Positions 11,866 through 23,580 of a stretch of DNA of 59,076 nucleotides are shown piece after piece. The stretch is from Gnetum montanum. Its lineage: Eukaryota > Streptophyta > Gnetopsida > Gnetales > Gnetaceae. The DNA is taken from positions 1,040,718 to 1,099,793 of the forward strand of contig MNCI01010074.1 of assembly GCA_015680685.1 (NCBI GenBank). The letters run 5' to 3'. The notes beneath the pieces were generated by a model. That model did not search any database and was not told where the DNA came from. It worked only from the letters and a program-made list of their open reading frames with translations. Position 1 is the first letter of the stretch; each line of letters begins with the position of its first letter. The translations under genes were made by a program, and so were the position numbers.

Positions 11866-12528
11866 ATGTACATAACTATCAATATTGAATTAGATACTAC
11901 TATAAGACTAACACATGTTGATTACGGCATCAAATCTAACATTATCACTTGTGTTATTATTAAGCACTTCAATCTCAAAGATCAAGTAACATTCAACAAA
12001 ACCTACACAAACCTTATCTCCTTCAATGGTACTGGATTTGAAGTTGTAAGTTCCATTAGATTGCCTTTTACTATTAGAGATTCAGTACAATCTAAGGCAT
12101 TTTTCATGGTGATTCGTGAGAGTCCAAGGGTAAACGACATACTTGAGCATCCTTGGCTAGTTCAACACTATGCAATCTCTTCACCCATTCATCAAGAAAT
12201 ACCTTTTCCATTTCATGACCATGAGATAGTAATCATGGCCAATAAAGAAGCCCCCAACATTTCTCATCTCAATCATGAACCACGACCCCTTATGCTCTAT
12301 CCTCAAACAAACACATGCACTATTGCACCTACAACTACTCCTCCTATTATACATCCTGAACCGAAGACATCCTTAGCCCCTACAGTTGATAATAGACCTA
12401 ACATAAAGGCACGGTTTGTCCCAAAATACAATTTCATTAATATTAGTTTCAGTGAATTAAACATCACTACATCATCAAAGAAACCAAAGTTATACCCTTC
12501 TCACTCCACTGCACATAAGTTATACTAA
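11866..12528 (+). pseudogene. Gypsy aspartic protease region
   Basis: A 220-codon open frame. VDYGIKSNIIT aligns with the active-site motif of retroviral-type proteases (VD.GSS.N(I/L)), with Tyr between Asp and Gly where Ser, Thr or Glu is usual. It is followed by FNGTGFEVVSSIRLPF and SPRVNDILEHPWL, resembling the I.LG.PWL block. The C-terminal third is low-complexity, Pro/Thr-rich. Activity is doubtful. Confidence 0.65.
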
Positions 12529-12530
12529 AA

Positions 12531-14870
12531 CTTTGTTTACAATGCTTGTTTACATTAAAACTTTTGGCTTATGCATCCTTTTGCAAATTTTGCCTCAACT
12601 ACATACATTTACATTTGCCTTTTTACACTATTGCAATAAAAATTACACAAATTTTCTAAGCAGCAACAGCTAATTGTTGATCTTTTGCTTTTATTTATTC
12701 TTCTATCCTTTGAATTTGTTGACTCTTTGATCCACTTGAAGACTAGTTCATCACTTAAGGCCTAAAGAATAGAAGGTTTATTTGTGACAATGGGAGGAAG
12801 TTCTATCTGCACTAAGGGCAAATCATCATTCTACAAAACATCATCTTGACCACTACCCAAGTCATCTCTTTTGGTGCTAAAAAATAAAAATTAAACTTAA
12901 AAAATTTAATTCCAAAAAAGCCAAAATTGCTTACAGAGCATTTTTGAAATGCTACTATGCATAGCACTTCATTTCTACAACATTTTGGAACCCGCTTAAC
13001 AGCAATCTACATCTACACATCAGCATCTACATCAACAATATAAGTTTGCACTAACTCATTTCTATTACACAGTTTTTGTATTCCCTTTCTCTATCTCATG
13101 TTCTCCTATATCTAGCTAACTATTTTCATCACATCCTTACTCTATTTATCCCATTTTACTCTGCTCTGCTTAGTATAATCAATGAAGTTCTTAAGTGACT
13201 AATACCTCATTACTTCATGTAAGGGTGTGATTGAGTGTACTATTGAAATGGACAAGAACATGTTACTATTTTGCATATTTATCAGTTGTCTATGGCATCC
13301 ATTTCAACCAAACAGTGTGTGTAAGATTTAGCCATACCCAACTTTTGTGGCATAGTACAGTCCTCATGACATGTGTATGGGCAATATCCTATTTTCTATC
13401 CTTATAGTTTTATTGCACCCCATTTTCAAAACTATGCATTCTGCTATCTCTAACAACACTATCTCACCTCTTCATCTCATTCCCTGCTCTCATCTATCTC
13501 TATTCCTCGCTATAATCAATGCATTAGTGAAGTCAAATGAGTGTATGTACTCTACATAGTAAGGGTGTGTTGAGTGTTAAGAGTCACATAAAGAATGTGC
13601 AAACATTATCTACATCAAATCCAAGCAAGGTTGAGGGAGAGGTCGATTTGGGGATTTCGTCATGTCCCACTTCTACAACATAGCATCCCAATGTTGGTAT
13701 ACTAATGATGTTCCTAACATGCTTTCCCCTTGATTTTATTGCTCTCTATTTTTGATTCTATCTATCTCCCTATCTTTCTCTATCCCTTTCTCCTCTCATG
13801 CTCTACATTGGTGAGGCCAAACAAATGTCTTTCCTTTACATTGGTGAGAGTGTTTTGTTTACATTTTCGTGTGCTTCTTGGGATCTAGCCATGCCCCACT
13901 TCTATGGTGTAGCACTTCACCATAGATGTATTAGTGATATCCCAAACTTTATTTCCTATCATCCCACTTTGTCTAAACCCTCTTGCTGCATGCTACTGAA
14001 ATGCTTATAAATGGCTTGAGTGTTATTCTTGCAACTAGGTTGTTACATTGATACAACCAAAAAGTCCTCATTCAATATAGAGATAATCTTCAAGCCATTT
14101 ATGGCTGTAGACAATGTTGCACTACCTTCTATTGCGTTCCATTAGGAAAGGGAACATAATATTCCATATGAATTGTGAGTTGTTTATGTCAATTCTCACC
14201 ACAACAATCCCATTTTCACTCTTTGCATTTGTCTCTATGTTAGTAAGATGGTCCATAGAAAATTACCCACTAATGAATATCTTCACAAAAGAACATTATG
14301 AAGGATCTAGGTTGTGTCTTATGTTCTTCAACAACAAAAAATGCTAACCATCTTTTTGTAAATTGTTTGTTCATTTATTCAGGAAATTTGGAATGAGTTC
14401 AGGCATAGTGCTCATAGGTCAACACCTATAGCTAATTCTATTTATGATTTTTTGTTAGTTTGGCAACAACATCATTCTACTAATTGTTTTGTATCCAAGG
14501 CTGGGGGGATACGAGAGCCTAGAATAACTTAAGGCCATGTGCACCAAGTAGAACATGCAATCCTAAAAGAGCCTTTCTTCTCATATTAAAAGCTTTGTTT
14601 TTCGGATGTATATAGGACACCTAGGCTCGTAGTGCAGAATGAAGGAAGCGTAATGAATGATCCTACATGAAGACAATTCTCCAATGCAGTCCTTTAGAGG
14701 TCACCACATGCAGCTAATTCTCTTCATGATTTTTTGTTGGCTTGACAACATCATTATAGAGGACAACAAGGTAAGGTTTGAACAACAGTCCCATGGTATA
14801 TTTAGTTTATGATGTGGCAAGAACAAAATTTTGGAGTCCTTCAATAGCGGTCACAAAGCCTGACATCAGT
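12531..14870. other. Non-coding stretch with diverged repeats
   Basis: Short open frames only. Between about 13080 and 13830 similar phrases recur (CTATCTCTATTCCTCGCTATAAT-like blocks followed by GTGAAGTCAAATGAGTGT or variants, and TAAGGGTGTG-TTGAGTGT), suggesting an old tandem or duplicated unit of a few hundred bases. No function is evident. Confidence 0.4.
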
Positions 14871-15039
14871 GTGGGTTGCTACTTTGGCTTTATGGAGGAA
14901 TGCTACAAAAATTTGGAGTTATAACTAGAACAATATTGTTTACTTATACTAGTTTATATTTGGCTTTAATAAAATTTTGTATTTTTCCACATTTTTCCTT
15001 TTGTAATAATGATTGGGTTAGCTCATTGCTCATAGAGGG

Positions 15040-15990
15040 ATTGGAATTTCTTCTCATAGGCCTAGACATTAAAGCCTTAGACCATTGGCTACTCCTTTCC
15101 TTCGGTAAATACAAGGACTACCCCCTTTTGTTTTGTAAGGGTTTGGCTAGGAAGATCCCAATGTATAGATGAAGTCAAAGTAGTTTTGGGTTCCAATCCT
15201 TTTTGGGATGGATCCATGTGACTTCCTTAAATTTAGGCTTTTCAAAATCAAAATGTTCATCACAGATCAAACTAGAATTGCAAATTGTTGAACAGTAGCT
15301 AGGCACATCTATTTACTGGGTGATGTACACAGCCCACTTCATCCATAACACTCCTCCCACACCCCCCACACCACCACCAACACCCCCCACCCTTTCCCAA
15401 GATATGAGAGCCATTATCATAGTCCTAGGGGTTGCCATTGTGGGGTATGAAAACTAATACTTGGGAATGCCTATATTCCATTGGCACAAGCAACATACAT
15501 GGCCCACATCATTAAGAAGATTCAAAGCAAAGTTGGATAAACCACTTCCTATCCAAAACAAATTAGTGTCTATTAGCATCCTTAGTCCTTTTAGCTATTA
15601 CCAAGTATATGGCCTCCATCTGCTCACCACTAGTGACAACTATCTAAAAGATACATTCCATTCTCAAGCATTTCCTTTGGGCTGGTGGAAAGAATGGACC
15701 TTGCACTCACCTTCTTAGATGGGATGAGGCTATGAAACCAAGATAAAGTAGTGGCTTATGCATCCTAAAATTTGAAGCTTGTATCTTCATAGGAAAATTT
15801 AAATTGATACCAAGGCTTGTTACTTAGGATGACACCACTTGGATTCAACTCATTCTTAGAAAGTATCAACCTTTTAGTTCCTAGCCAGGGGACTTAGTAC
15901 TTTGGATAGTTGTATGCAAATATAAAGCCATCATGGATGGGCTTCAAGGATAGCCAAATTGCAAGACAAGAGATATCTTGTTTGCAAAGT
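15040..15990 (+). mobile_element. LINE fragment, RT thumb and downstream region
   Basis: A frame at 15455-15718 (LGMPIFHWHKQHTWPTSLRRF, KLVSISILSPFSYYQVYGLHLL) corresponds to the post-catalytic RT segment of plant LINEs (LG.P.F…K…, …K..LI.SVL…Y). It is followed in another frame by ILKFEACIFIGKFKLIPRLV and WIQLILRKYQ, matching the L.…A….KL.WR…….W…L..KY block. The upstream part to about 15040 is probably the same element. Stops are frequent and no ends were found. Confidence 0.6.
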
Positions 15991-18810
15991 ACGGGTGACT
16001 ATCCAATTGGCACACCATTTGAAAAGATCAAGTGCTAGAGAAAATCAAAATGTTTGCATAGATGCTGAAAAGAGAAGTCATCCTAAGCAGGTATTTTCGT
16101 TCAAAGCGGGTTGCAAATTGAGAAGATGTAACCGTATGTCAGGATGTCACCAAAATGCCCACCGTTCTTATTTTCACCTATCCATATAGCTAGAGGGTTT
16201 GGGCTTCCATGAACATTATAAACAATATAAACATGACAGAGCTAACAAGTAATAGCCCACACACTATTATCGCCTAAACCATCTAGAATGCCAAGAACCA
16301 GTGCATTTTCAACTTGGAACTAGTCCTACCACTATGAATGATAGTAACTCAAGCACTCAAACTATGAAGGGATGCATGTAGCATCATAGGAGTCACTCTC
16401 ACTTTGAATCAATCATTGTGCCTTTCTAGTAGGATTGTAAGCTTTGGCTAGTGATCGTTGGGGTTGGGTGGAACATTTTCCTTCCATTGCTACATAGCGA
16501 AAGGGATTTCAACATATCATAGTTCTTCTCTCATTGGCAAGGAGACACTACCACATTCAAGAACATGAAGATTCACTTGATTGAGGAGCACATCAATCAA
16601 TATCTAGGTACACTAGAACCTCCAAGATGTTGTTGATTTCTTACTTAGTAGCATCACAACTTCGAACAGTCAGGTTTCCAAGACATCTTGCACCTCTCTA
16701 GCAACACACGGCTAAGGTTGTGGAGAGGTTCTTGACTCACTTGGGTAATTTGTCCAAATTGCAAGGACTCCATTTCTCATTCCTTGAGTGTCTCAAACTG
16801 GGCCATGGGGCAATATCCCAAGGTTCTTCTCAGCTTGCCTCCAAAAACAGCAAGCAACACAGCATTTAGGCCTCATCTTGGCCCTACACATTAGGGCTAA
16901 GAATAATTTCAATGGCCATCCTATTATTGATAGTGCTCATTCTACATTGCAATGATTTCGCCTTTCTTATTCCATGAGACAATTGCATGCATCAAGATGG
17001 AGGAAGATAGAAAGGTAGAAAGGCAAAAGCAGATGGAGGAGGTAAAAAGACAAAAGATGGAGAGAAGGTCGTTGAAAGGGTTGAAGGGCACAGTCAGGCA
17101 ATAGGATAAGGATTGCAAGTACCCAATGTTGAGCTTGGGATGAACAAGGAAGGTCCTCTTTCTCTAGCATTAGGACGATGGCCAGGGACAAGGTGGCTTC
17201 TCTACATCTAGATAAGGCTTATAACCTCAATCAGGAAGAAAAGAACTATATGCTTGCAATGTTGGATCCTAGGTTTTGAAGATGATCACTTCGAGCATTT
17301 TAGCCCAAGAAGAGCATTGGTGCATGATTTTACCTCTTTCTTATCAAGCATGACTAGCAAGTTTTTAGCAATCAAGATCAAGTTTTGAAGTTTTCTGGGA
17401 CCCCTAGCGAATCATCCCCTAAGCACAAGGCATCAACTTAGTGTTACTAAAAATTTGTAGTTTTGGGGCCTAACAAGTAAAAATTGTTTTATATCACAAG
17501 TTGCCCCTAGGGCACCATGCACCCCCTCAAGTGAAGTTAGGATTTTGAATTCTAGGGTTGCCTCCAAGTCACAGGTCACCCCCTCTATGTAGATTTTGTC
17601 TTAGATAGGTTGTCCTCTCACCAATGGCTCACACCCTCTAAGAAGCTAGAGATTTTTGCTACATTCTAACAAGTCTTCCCCAAGCATGGGTCGACCATTG
17701 AAAGCCCTAAAAGCCCAAATATACCTAGATGTTAACTGTAAATAATCAACAAATTCTTCCCTTACCATTTGTCTTCTCAAGCTAGAGATTATCATGGCAA
17801 TTTTGAACGTTGGAGCCAAGGTGGAGATGGATTGTTGGGTCAAGATCATTATTTGTAGTTACAATAGCAGCAATGAAATAATGTAGAAGCGAAGTGTGCC
17901 TAAATCAATATATATCATTTTTTATGTATTTTGAACCAAAAATCTCTATCATTTGCATTGTATATGTGCCCATCTCTTTGCCCTCATCAGATGTGATCTG
18001 ATCTATCTTGAGATCCTTGTATGCATCATTTAAAATTTGTTTAAGATTTGTGTTTCTAGTTTGAGGATTTCTTACTTAAAAATCCCATTTGTATGAGAGG
18101 GAGGCTGGAAACCCTTGAAACCAACGTTGTTCTTCAAGGAGTTGAAGAAGATTAAAGGAAACCTAGGGGAAGAGGAGATTTGGATAGCCCTTGTAGAGTG
18201 GACTAGGTCCTTGAAATCTTGGTGTGTACTTTTCATTTTTCATTTCTTGCATTTCATTTTTGCACTTAGATTAGATTTATTTCACTCCGATTTAAAAAAA
18301 TAATTTGCAAGTTTCAGTTTTTGATTCATGGTGCAATAATTGTTAAATTTTTTAATTTTGTTAAAACACCCTATTCAAAACCCCACACACCCCCCACCCC
18401 CCTACCATCCCACCCCCACCCTCCCTCTTCAACCCACCAACCCCAAGGTGTGCATTTCGATCCACATGCAAAGCTGCAAAGAATTAATGAAGAGTTCAAA
18501 CTCAGTAAGCATCAAATTGTGGACTTTTCACATGAGCAAGATATGCCAAATTGTACTTGCTCAATTCTTGCACAAGCATAATGGGCAGCCCATTGTTTTG
18601 TCATTTTTCCCACAAGCTATATTACAGGTTTATGGGTTTTCTGGAATGTTCGAGCCACTCTTTTTGGCCTAGCTCTTAACACATACACATGGTCCATGAC
18701 CATAATCCTTTGTTTACTTACTTTTCTCTATTTTCTAGCTTGTCAGCTTTTGGGGATTTCTTAACCTCCTTATTTGGGCTATGGTTCTATCTCTGTTGGT
18801 GACACAACCC
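15991..18810. other. Non-coding or eroded stretch, no gene recognised
   Basis: Only short frames. 16980-17090 on the plus strand reads as a highly charged piece (ERQKQMEEVKRQKMERR) that may be transposon-derived. 17650-17850 minus has a 67-codon frame without recognisable motif. 18370-18450 is a C-rich simple tract (CACCCCCCACCCCCC-like). Confidence 0.35.
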
Positions 18811-18811
18811 T

Positions 18812-18819
18812 GTTTTTTA
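18812..18819. repeat. 8-bp target-site duplication (left) of hAT-like MITE
   Basis: GTTTTTTA here against GTTTTTTG at 19238-19245: seven of eight bases agree, with the 8-bp length typical of hAT insertions. Confidence 0.6.
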
Positions 18820-19237
18820 CAGTGTTACGCAGGGACATGTCCCCGTGGAAAATTTCATGTTCAAGACGTCCTAGGGACAGAGATGCATTCCAAACATTCC
18901 AGGACGCAGATGGGACGTGGTGCATATGATAATATTTTAAAATACAATTTATACCCTATTTACACCTCTTTTCTTTCTTGTGGACTGTTCTGAAAATGTT
19001 TTGTCGTCAAAATTGCAGTAAAAACCTATGAAATATCTCACAAATCACAATCTGCAACAAGTTTATCCATAATCTACGATGCTTCTAAACATAATCCAAT
19101 CTAAATAAAACTATTACTCATCACATCCTGGTTGCATCCCCATGGCGTTCCCAAAAACCCATCCCGTCCCCAAACGTGTTTGGGGACTCATCCCTACGTC
19201 CCCATGTCCTTGCATCCCGAGGACTTGTGAGACACTG
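18820..19237. mobile_element. hAT-like non-autonomous element (MITE), 418 bp
   Basis: Begins CAGTGTTACGCAGGGAC and ends with the reverse complement of CAGTGTCTCACAAGTCC: imperfect terminal inverted repeats starting with the CAGTG of hAT elements. The subterminal regions are rich in GGGAC/GTCCC motifs (for example GGACATGTCCCCG and CCCGTCCCC), a common feature of transposase-binding zones. It contains no transposase. The 8-bp near-identical flanks support insertion. Confidence 0.7.
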
Positions 19238-19245
19238 GTTTTTTG
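19238..19245. repeat. 8-bp target-site duplication (right) of hAT-like MITE
   Basis: GTTTTTTG, one base different from the left copy at 18812-18819. Confidence 0.6.
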
Positions 19246-19444
19246 TAACCCTCTTGTGTATATTTGATTTAACACATCCCAACCTTTCTTTCAAAAAATG
19301 GAATTATTTTTTTGGTGACCCAGCCACTATAGATCCAGGGATGTCTATTTGATTATATAAAATAATGCGAAAACTGAGCATGTCATGAACATAATTTCCC
19401 AACAAGAAAAAAAATGTCCATATGTATTTAACGAGGTGGTTCAA

Positions 19445-19510
19445 ATTCAATAGGCAAGTTGGTTTGTCAACCAATAACTTGCAAGTTTGAGTTACAACTG
19501 AGGCATTGCT
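19445..19510 (+). mobile_element. Possible tRNA-derived SINE fragment
   Basis: TAGGCAAGTTGG (19451-19462) fits the Pol III A box at 11 of 12 positions. AGTTTGAGTTA (19484-19494) is a weak B box at a short distance. It shares AACTTGCA with the unit at 8240. No ends were found. Confidence 0.3.
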
Positions 19511-20621
19511 ATACCTATATTCAAATCAGCTAGTTGTGTCCCTAGTGGGGTTAGAGCCAGTTCTTCTTGAATAATTGAAACACGACAACATGTATGGGAA
19601 ATTTTTTAATGTAGCTTTTACTATAAGAGTATTATCAGATGGATAACCAATGATTGAAAATATTGCGGATCTCCACTTTTCATTATCTAAAATTTCTATT
19701 GCCACATACGTCAGTTGCATATCAGTGCATTACTAAAGTTCATTGATGTAACCCACTTCTCTGAACAACATCATACATAAATGTTGTCAAACTTTTATGT
19801 TAATATTTCTGAATTTTGTTCTGGTTTGCTGTTTTATCATCAATTTCTCGGTGTTTTCTCTAGCTGATAAAAAAACATTGTTGTTAGGGCACAACCTGAG
19901 GAATTTATCTCTTAACAATGTATAATCATTTGGGAGGGTTCATGAGCATATATTCATTGCAGTTGCAAGTCAAACTTGGCATGTTCTCAATCCACTGAAT
20001 ATTAAAGATTAGCAGCATTTATCAGTAACGAAGGGTAACTAACAGCCCATTAGAGAAATGGTTACTGTAACACATTTGCTAGTGAAGGCTAGAATTAGTA
20101 ACAGATTCATTCCCATATTTATGATCACCACAGTATAGATGCTTAGATCCCTGAAGTCATATTCCTTTACCTGTGCATCAAAAATTAAGAATGTAATGTG
20201 TTAAAAATCTCTCTCTCTCTCTCAGGGAAAATGATTATCGTATGTAATATGTTCATCCAAAAAATTACAAGAAAGAAACAGTTTTGTTGGTTGTGGTAAA
20301 CAGCTAGTTCTTCAGAAAAGGCACTTCTCCAAAATAATTTGGCTAATGTACACATAATATTTATTTTGGGTTATAGAGTTCTTCCAAGATAGAAACTGAA
20401 ATCATTAGCTCACTTCAATACATTGCAAATAAATTCTATACCCCTTTTTCTATTATGCAAAGGTATGGCTACATTCATAACCAATTTCTGAAAATATCTA
20501 TGAGCTAAAATAAAGACATGGGCAAAGAATCAAACAAAATCATCAAATCGAACTTTTAAAAAAATGAACATTGATTAAAATAATTAAGATATTCACAAAG
20601 AGGATATTCGTAGAGACTAAC
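19511..20621. other. Start of the last visible intron of the SOL1-like gene
   Basis: AT-rich DNA downstream of exon 11 with a short (CT)n tract at 20210-20223. I scanned the minus strand here for the next exon (expected conserved Trp and MLNL block) and found nothing acceptable. Confidence 0.4.
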
Positions 20622-20724
20622 CTCTTTTGCTGCAGGCCATTTCTCATCGCTTATCTCCAGAGTTAATTCAAGGCAGCCACCATGAATGTAATTCCAATCT
20701 TGCATCCCTCCATACAGAGGGTAC
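20622..20724 (-). CDS. SOL1: SOL1-like exon 11 (catalytic Glu), last exon seen
   Basis: Encodes [17 protein letters not shown] followed by [17 protein letters not shown]. It holds the Tyr and the catalytic Glu region of the fold. Donor GTTAGT in phase 0. No convincing following exon was found in the remaining 20 kb toward position 1. Confidence 0.94.
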
Positions 20725-23537
20725 CTAAACGGATAATCATATAGTTTAAATAATCGTATCAGCAAGTGGATCTAAAAGTCAAAATAGAGAAGAAGGAAAG
20801 TTTTGTTACCAAAATGCTCCATTTGTTATGCCTCCAATGAATTCGCTACTATTAGACATATTATAGTGATTGTTACTGTAAATTGCAGACATATAACGGA
20901 AGGTCTCATCGTCTGGGGATTTAGAATATGATCCCCTGCAAAGAAAGCTATAAATTAATAATTATTTAAAGATAGATGCCAATAAAGAGAACACAATGAT
21001 AGCAAATGTACACATCTGAAAATGCTAGATTTCGTTGACAAAAGCACTAGCTCTACATATTAGCATTCAGGTTACCTTCCATCTGCTGTGCCATCCCAGG
21101 GATAGTTTGCTACAAGTGCTCCCTACATTTTCAGAATGACACGTTAACATTAAAACAGTTTGAGCGTAGAATACTGGCTGCAATAACATAATATAAAAAA
21201 ACAAACAGTTTTAGTGTGGTAACTATATGTTAAAATACTCCTGCCATATTCAGTAAAGCCTCTGCCCGGGGTAGGTGATAAGGATAATGACCAAAATTCA
21301 CACTCAGTAACTCAAGAAAAATCCAACGTGAACAATCCACACAACAGCAAGCTAAAAATCAGTTTTCACCTAATCCAAAAGAAAAACTACGGTCCGTACT
21401 GTCAGAGAATCATATAAAGCAACAATCTAAGAGCTCTAATTCCAGCTCATTCAAAACGAAGCAAACGGATCCAATGGCACAAAGAGGTTCAATAAGAGCT
21501 AAATTTTAAGGAATTTTTTCTCTCTTTGACTATATTATTAGATTTAGGGCCTGAGCAGCTTGATATGAAGAATGCTTTACTACATGGAAAATTAATTAAA
21601 AAGATTTACATGTGGCAGTAGCAGGGTTTTGAGATTGATCGATGCAGTTCTCAGCCAATTTGTAGGCTAAGGAGACCTTGTACTATTTGAAGTAGGCAAG
21701 ATCCCAAGCAGTAGTACAGAAAATTTGATTCTTCAATATAAACACTTGGATGTTCATGATGTTTAACTGGATGATAAGACTGTCCATCGAAAGAAGAAAA
21801 TTCCGATGCTATGTTGATTGTGGGTAACTGTTGAAAAATAAAGCAGCAAAAGAGTGCCAATTGTAAAAGGATTAACTGAGAAAAAGAATGCAAATTTGGA
21901 GAAGAGAATGCAAGGGTTACAGTAGATTTATATCTACTTATTTTGTATGGTATGTAATTTGCCATTAGAAATATCTCATTGTTTTTATTTTACATGTTGC
22001 TAAATTTTTCCCAATGATTTTACTTCATCAAGTGACCAATATCTAAAACTAATGATGCAGCAAACATTCAGAGATTAAAGTCCAACATGTTCCAGCGGTT
22101 TTCCATAAAGGACGAAGGATAGGCCAACTGCAACTTAGAATTGCAATAGGATTGCCTTTTCAATCAGAAGATTCTGTATTGAGAATAGTAAGGAATTAGA
22201 ACCTAGAATCACATGGAATAATATAATTATAAATATTTAAAATTAGATATTTTTTCAGATTCTGTAATTTTATGACTCCATAATTATTGGAATTGTAGAA
22301 TTTGTTATTGTTGATGGGCCTTAACAATGGTGTTAGAGCTTGTAGAATTGTATGGCAAGTTAGATGCAATATAACAGTAGTATCAGAGCTTGTGCGATTT
22401 AACATTGGTGATGAAGGTATGGATATTTCTGAAAAGCATAAGGAATGCTAGTTGCAGATTTAGCAACTAAATCATCAAATTCAAGTTGGTGTAAGGTACA
22501 TGTATACAAAGGATAGCTTTGTTGCTGGTCTGCAAGGATTTATTGTAGATGTTGTACAAGGATTTGTTGTAGATGAGGGCTTGACACCAATAAGAAAGTC
22601 ATGTAATAATGAGGTGAGATATGATTGTGATAGGCACATTAGTCATCGTGGTGATATTAACTATATGAACAATTTTTGAATCTGGTGAACAAGGGTTTCA
22701 GCAAAAAAACATAGTTCAACAATAAGGGCAACACAGTTTCAAGGGTTTTAGCAGCATTGACTGCAAAATTATATTGTGGTTAGTGATGAACAAGATTGTC
22801 AGTATGGTGAGATTTACCACAACTTGGTGATTAATGATGATAGCGTAACAAGAGACATAGGAGGATTGCAACATGATGATAAAGTCCATGGCATTACAGA
22901 TGTATACATTGCGGCCACAGTTGCAAAAGTTTCAGGCAATGATATTAGCATAGACAGTAAACGAGAAGGATGTCCATTGGTGTTGAAGTCAGCAAACAAC
23001 ACCGTGGCTTTAGCTGGTTTTGATGGCTTTATAGCTAAGTGTGGCTGGAAGCTATGTTAAGAGTAGTTACTCTTGATTGCAGATCAACAGAGTGTATAGT
23101 TGAAGTAGTGAATCCATGGTTTCTCCTATAGGTTTGCTGTTGATTTGCACTACAGATTGTTTTCACAGGGTTCATTATTGCTTTCGCAAGTCAGGTTTCT
23201 CTTGTAGGTTTGTTGTTGCTTTGTAGGACAGATTGTTCTTGTGGGCTCATTGTTATGTTTTCAAGATAGGTTGTTCTTGTGAGTTTGTTGTTGTGTTCAC
23301 AACATGGATTCTTCTTGCGAGCTCATTGCTGTGTTCGCAAGATAGGCTGTTCTTGCAAGCTCATTGTTGTGTTCACAAGATAACTTGTTCACAACAGGCT
23401 ACCTTGTTTTTCATTAGTTTCCATTAATGACATTCATTTGCTGTTGATCTGGTTTTTTTTTCTTCCCTTTTGTCTAATTTTTTGTCTCAACTTATCACCC
23501 TGTTTTCTTTTTAATTTTAGTCTGTTTTTCTTTTTCT

Positions 23538-23580
<43 letters not shown>

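Larger units (their letters stand above)
9869..12530 (+). mobile_element. Ty3/gypsy-type retrotransposon remnant, gag and protease only
   Basis: Plus-strand gag then protease are recognisable, but no RT, RNase H or integrase follows before the sequence loses coding character at 12530. Stops and frame changes are frequent in 10550-11860. It is either an eroded element or a gag-protease derivative. LTRs were not found. Confidence 0.7.

Noticed and set aside
19526-19720. Minus-strand frame containing AIEILDNEKWRSA, similar in wording to exon 11 ([11 protein letters not shown])
   Set aside because: Only a few residues agree, no splice sites fit, and the rest has no carboxypeptidase similarity. 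Treated as chance.
20040-20180. A minus-strand stretch after a CAG (reading DLSIYTVVIINMGMNLLLIL) as exon 12 of the SOL1-like gene
   Set aside because: The position and a faint NLL block are suggestive, but the expected conserved residues are absent, it soon hits a stop, and other frames are equally plausible.
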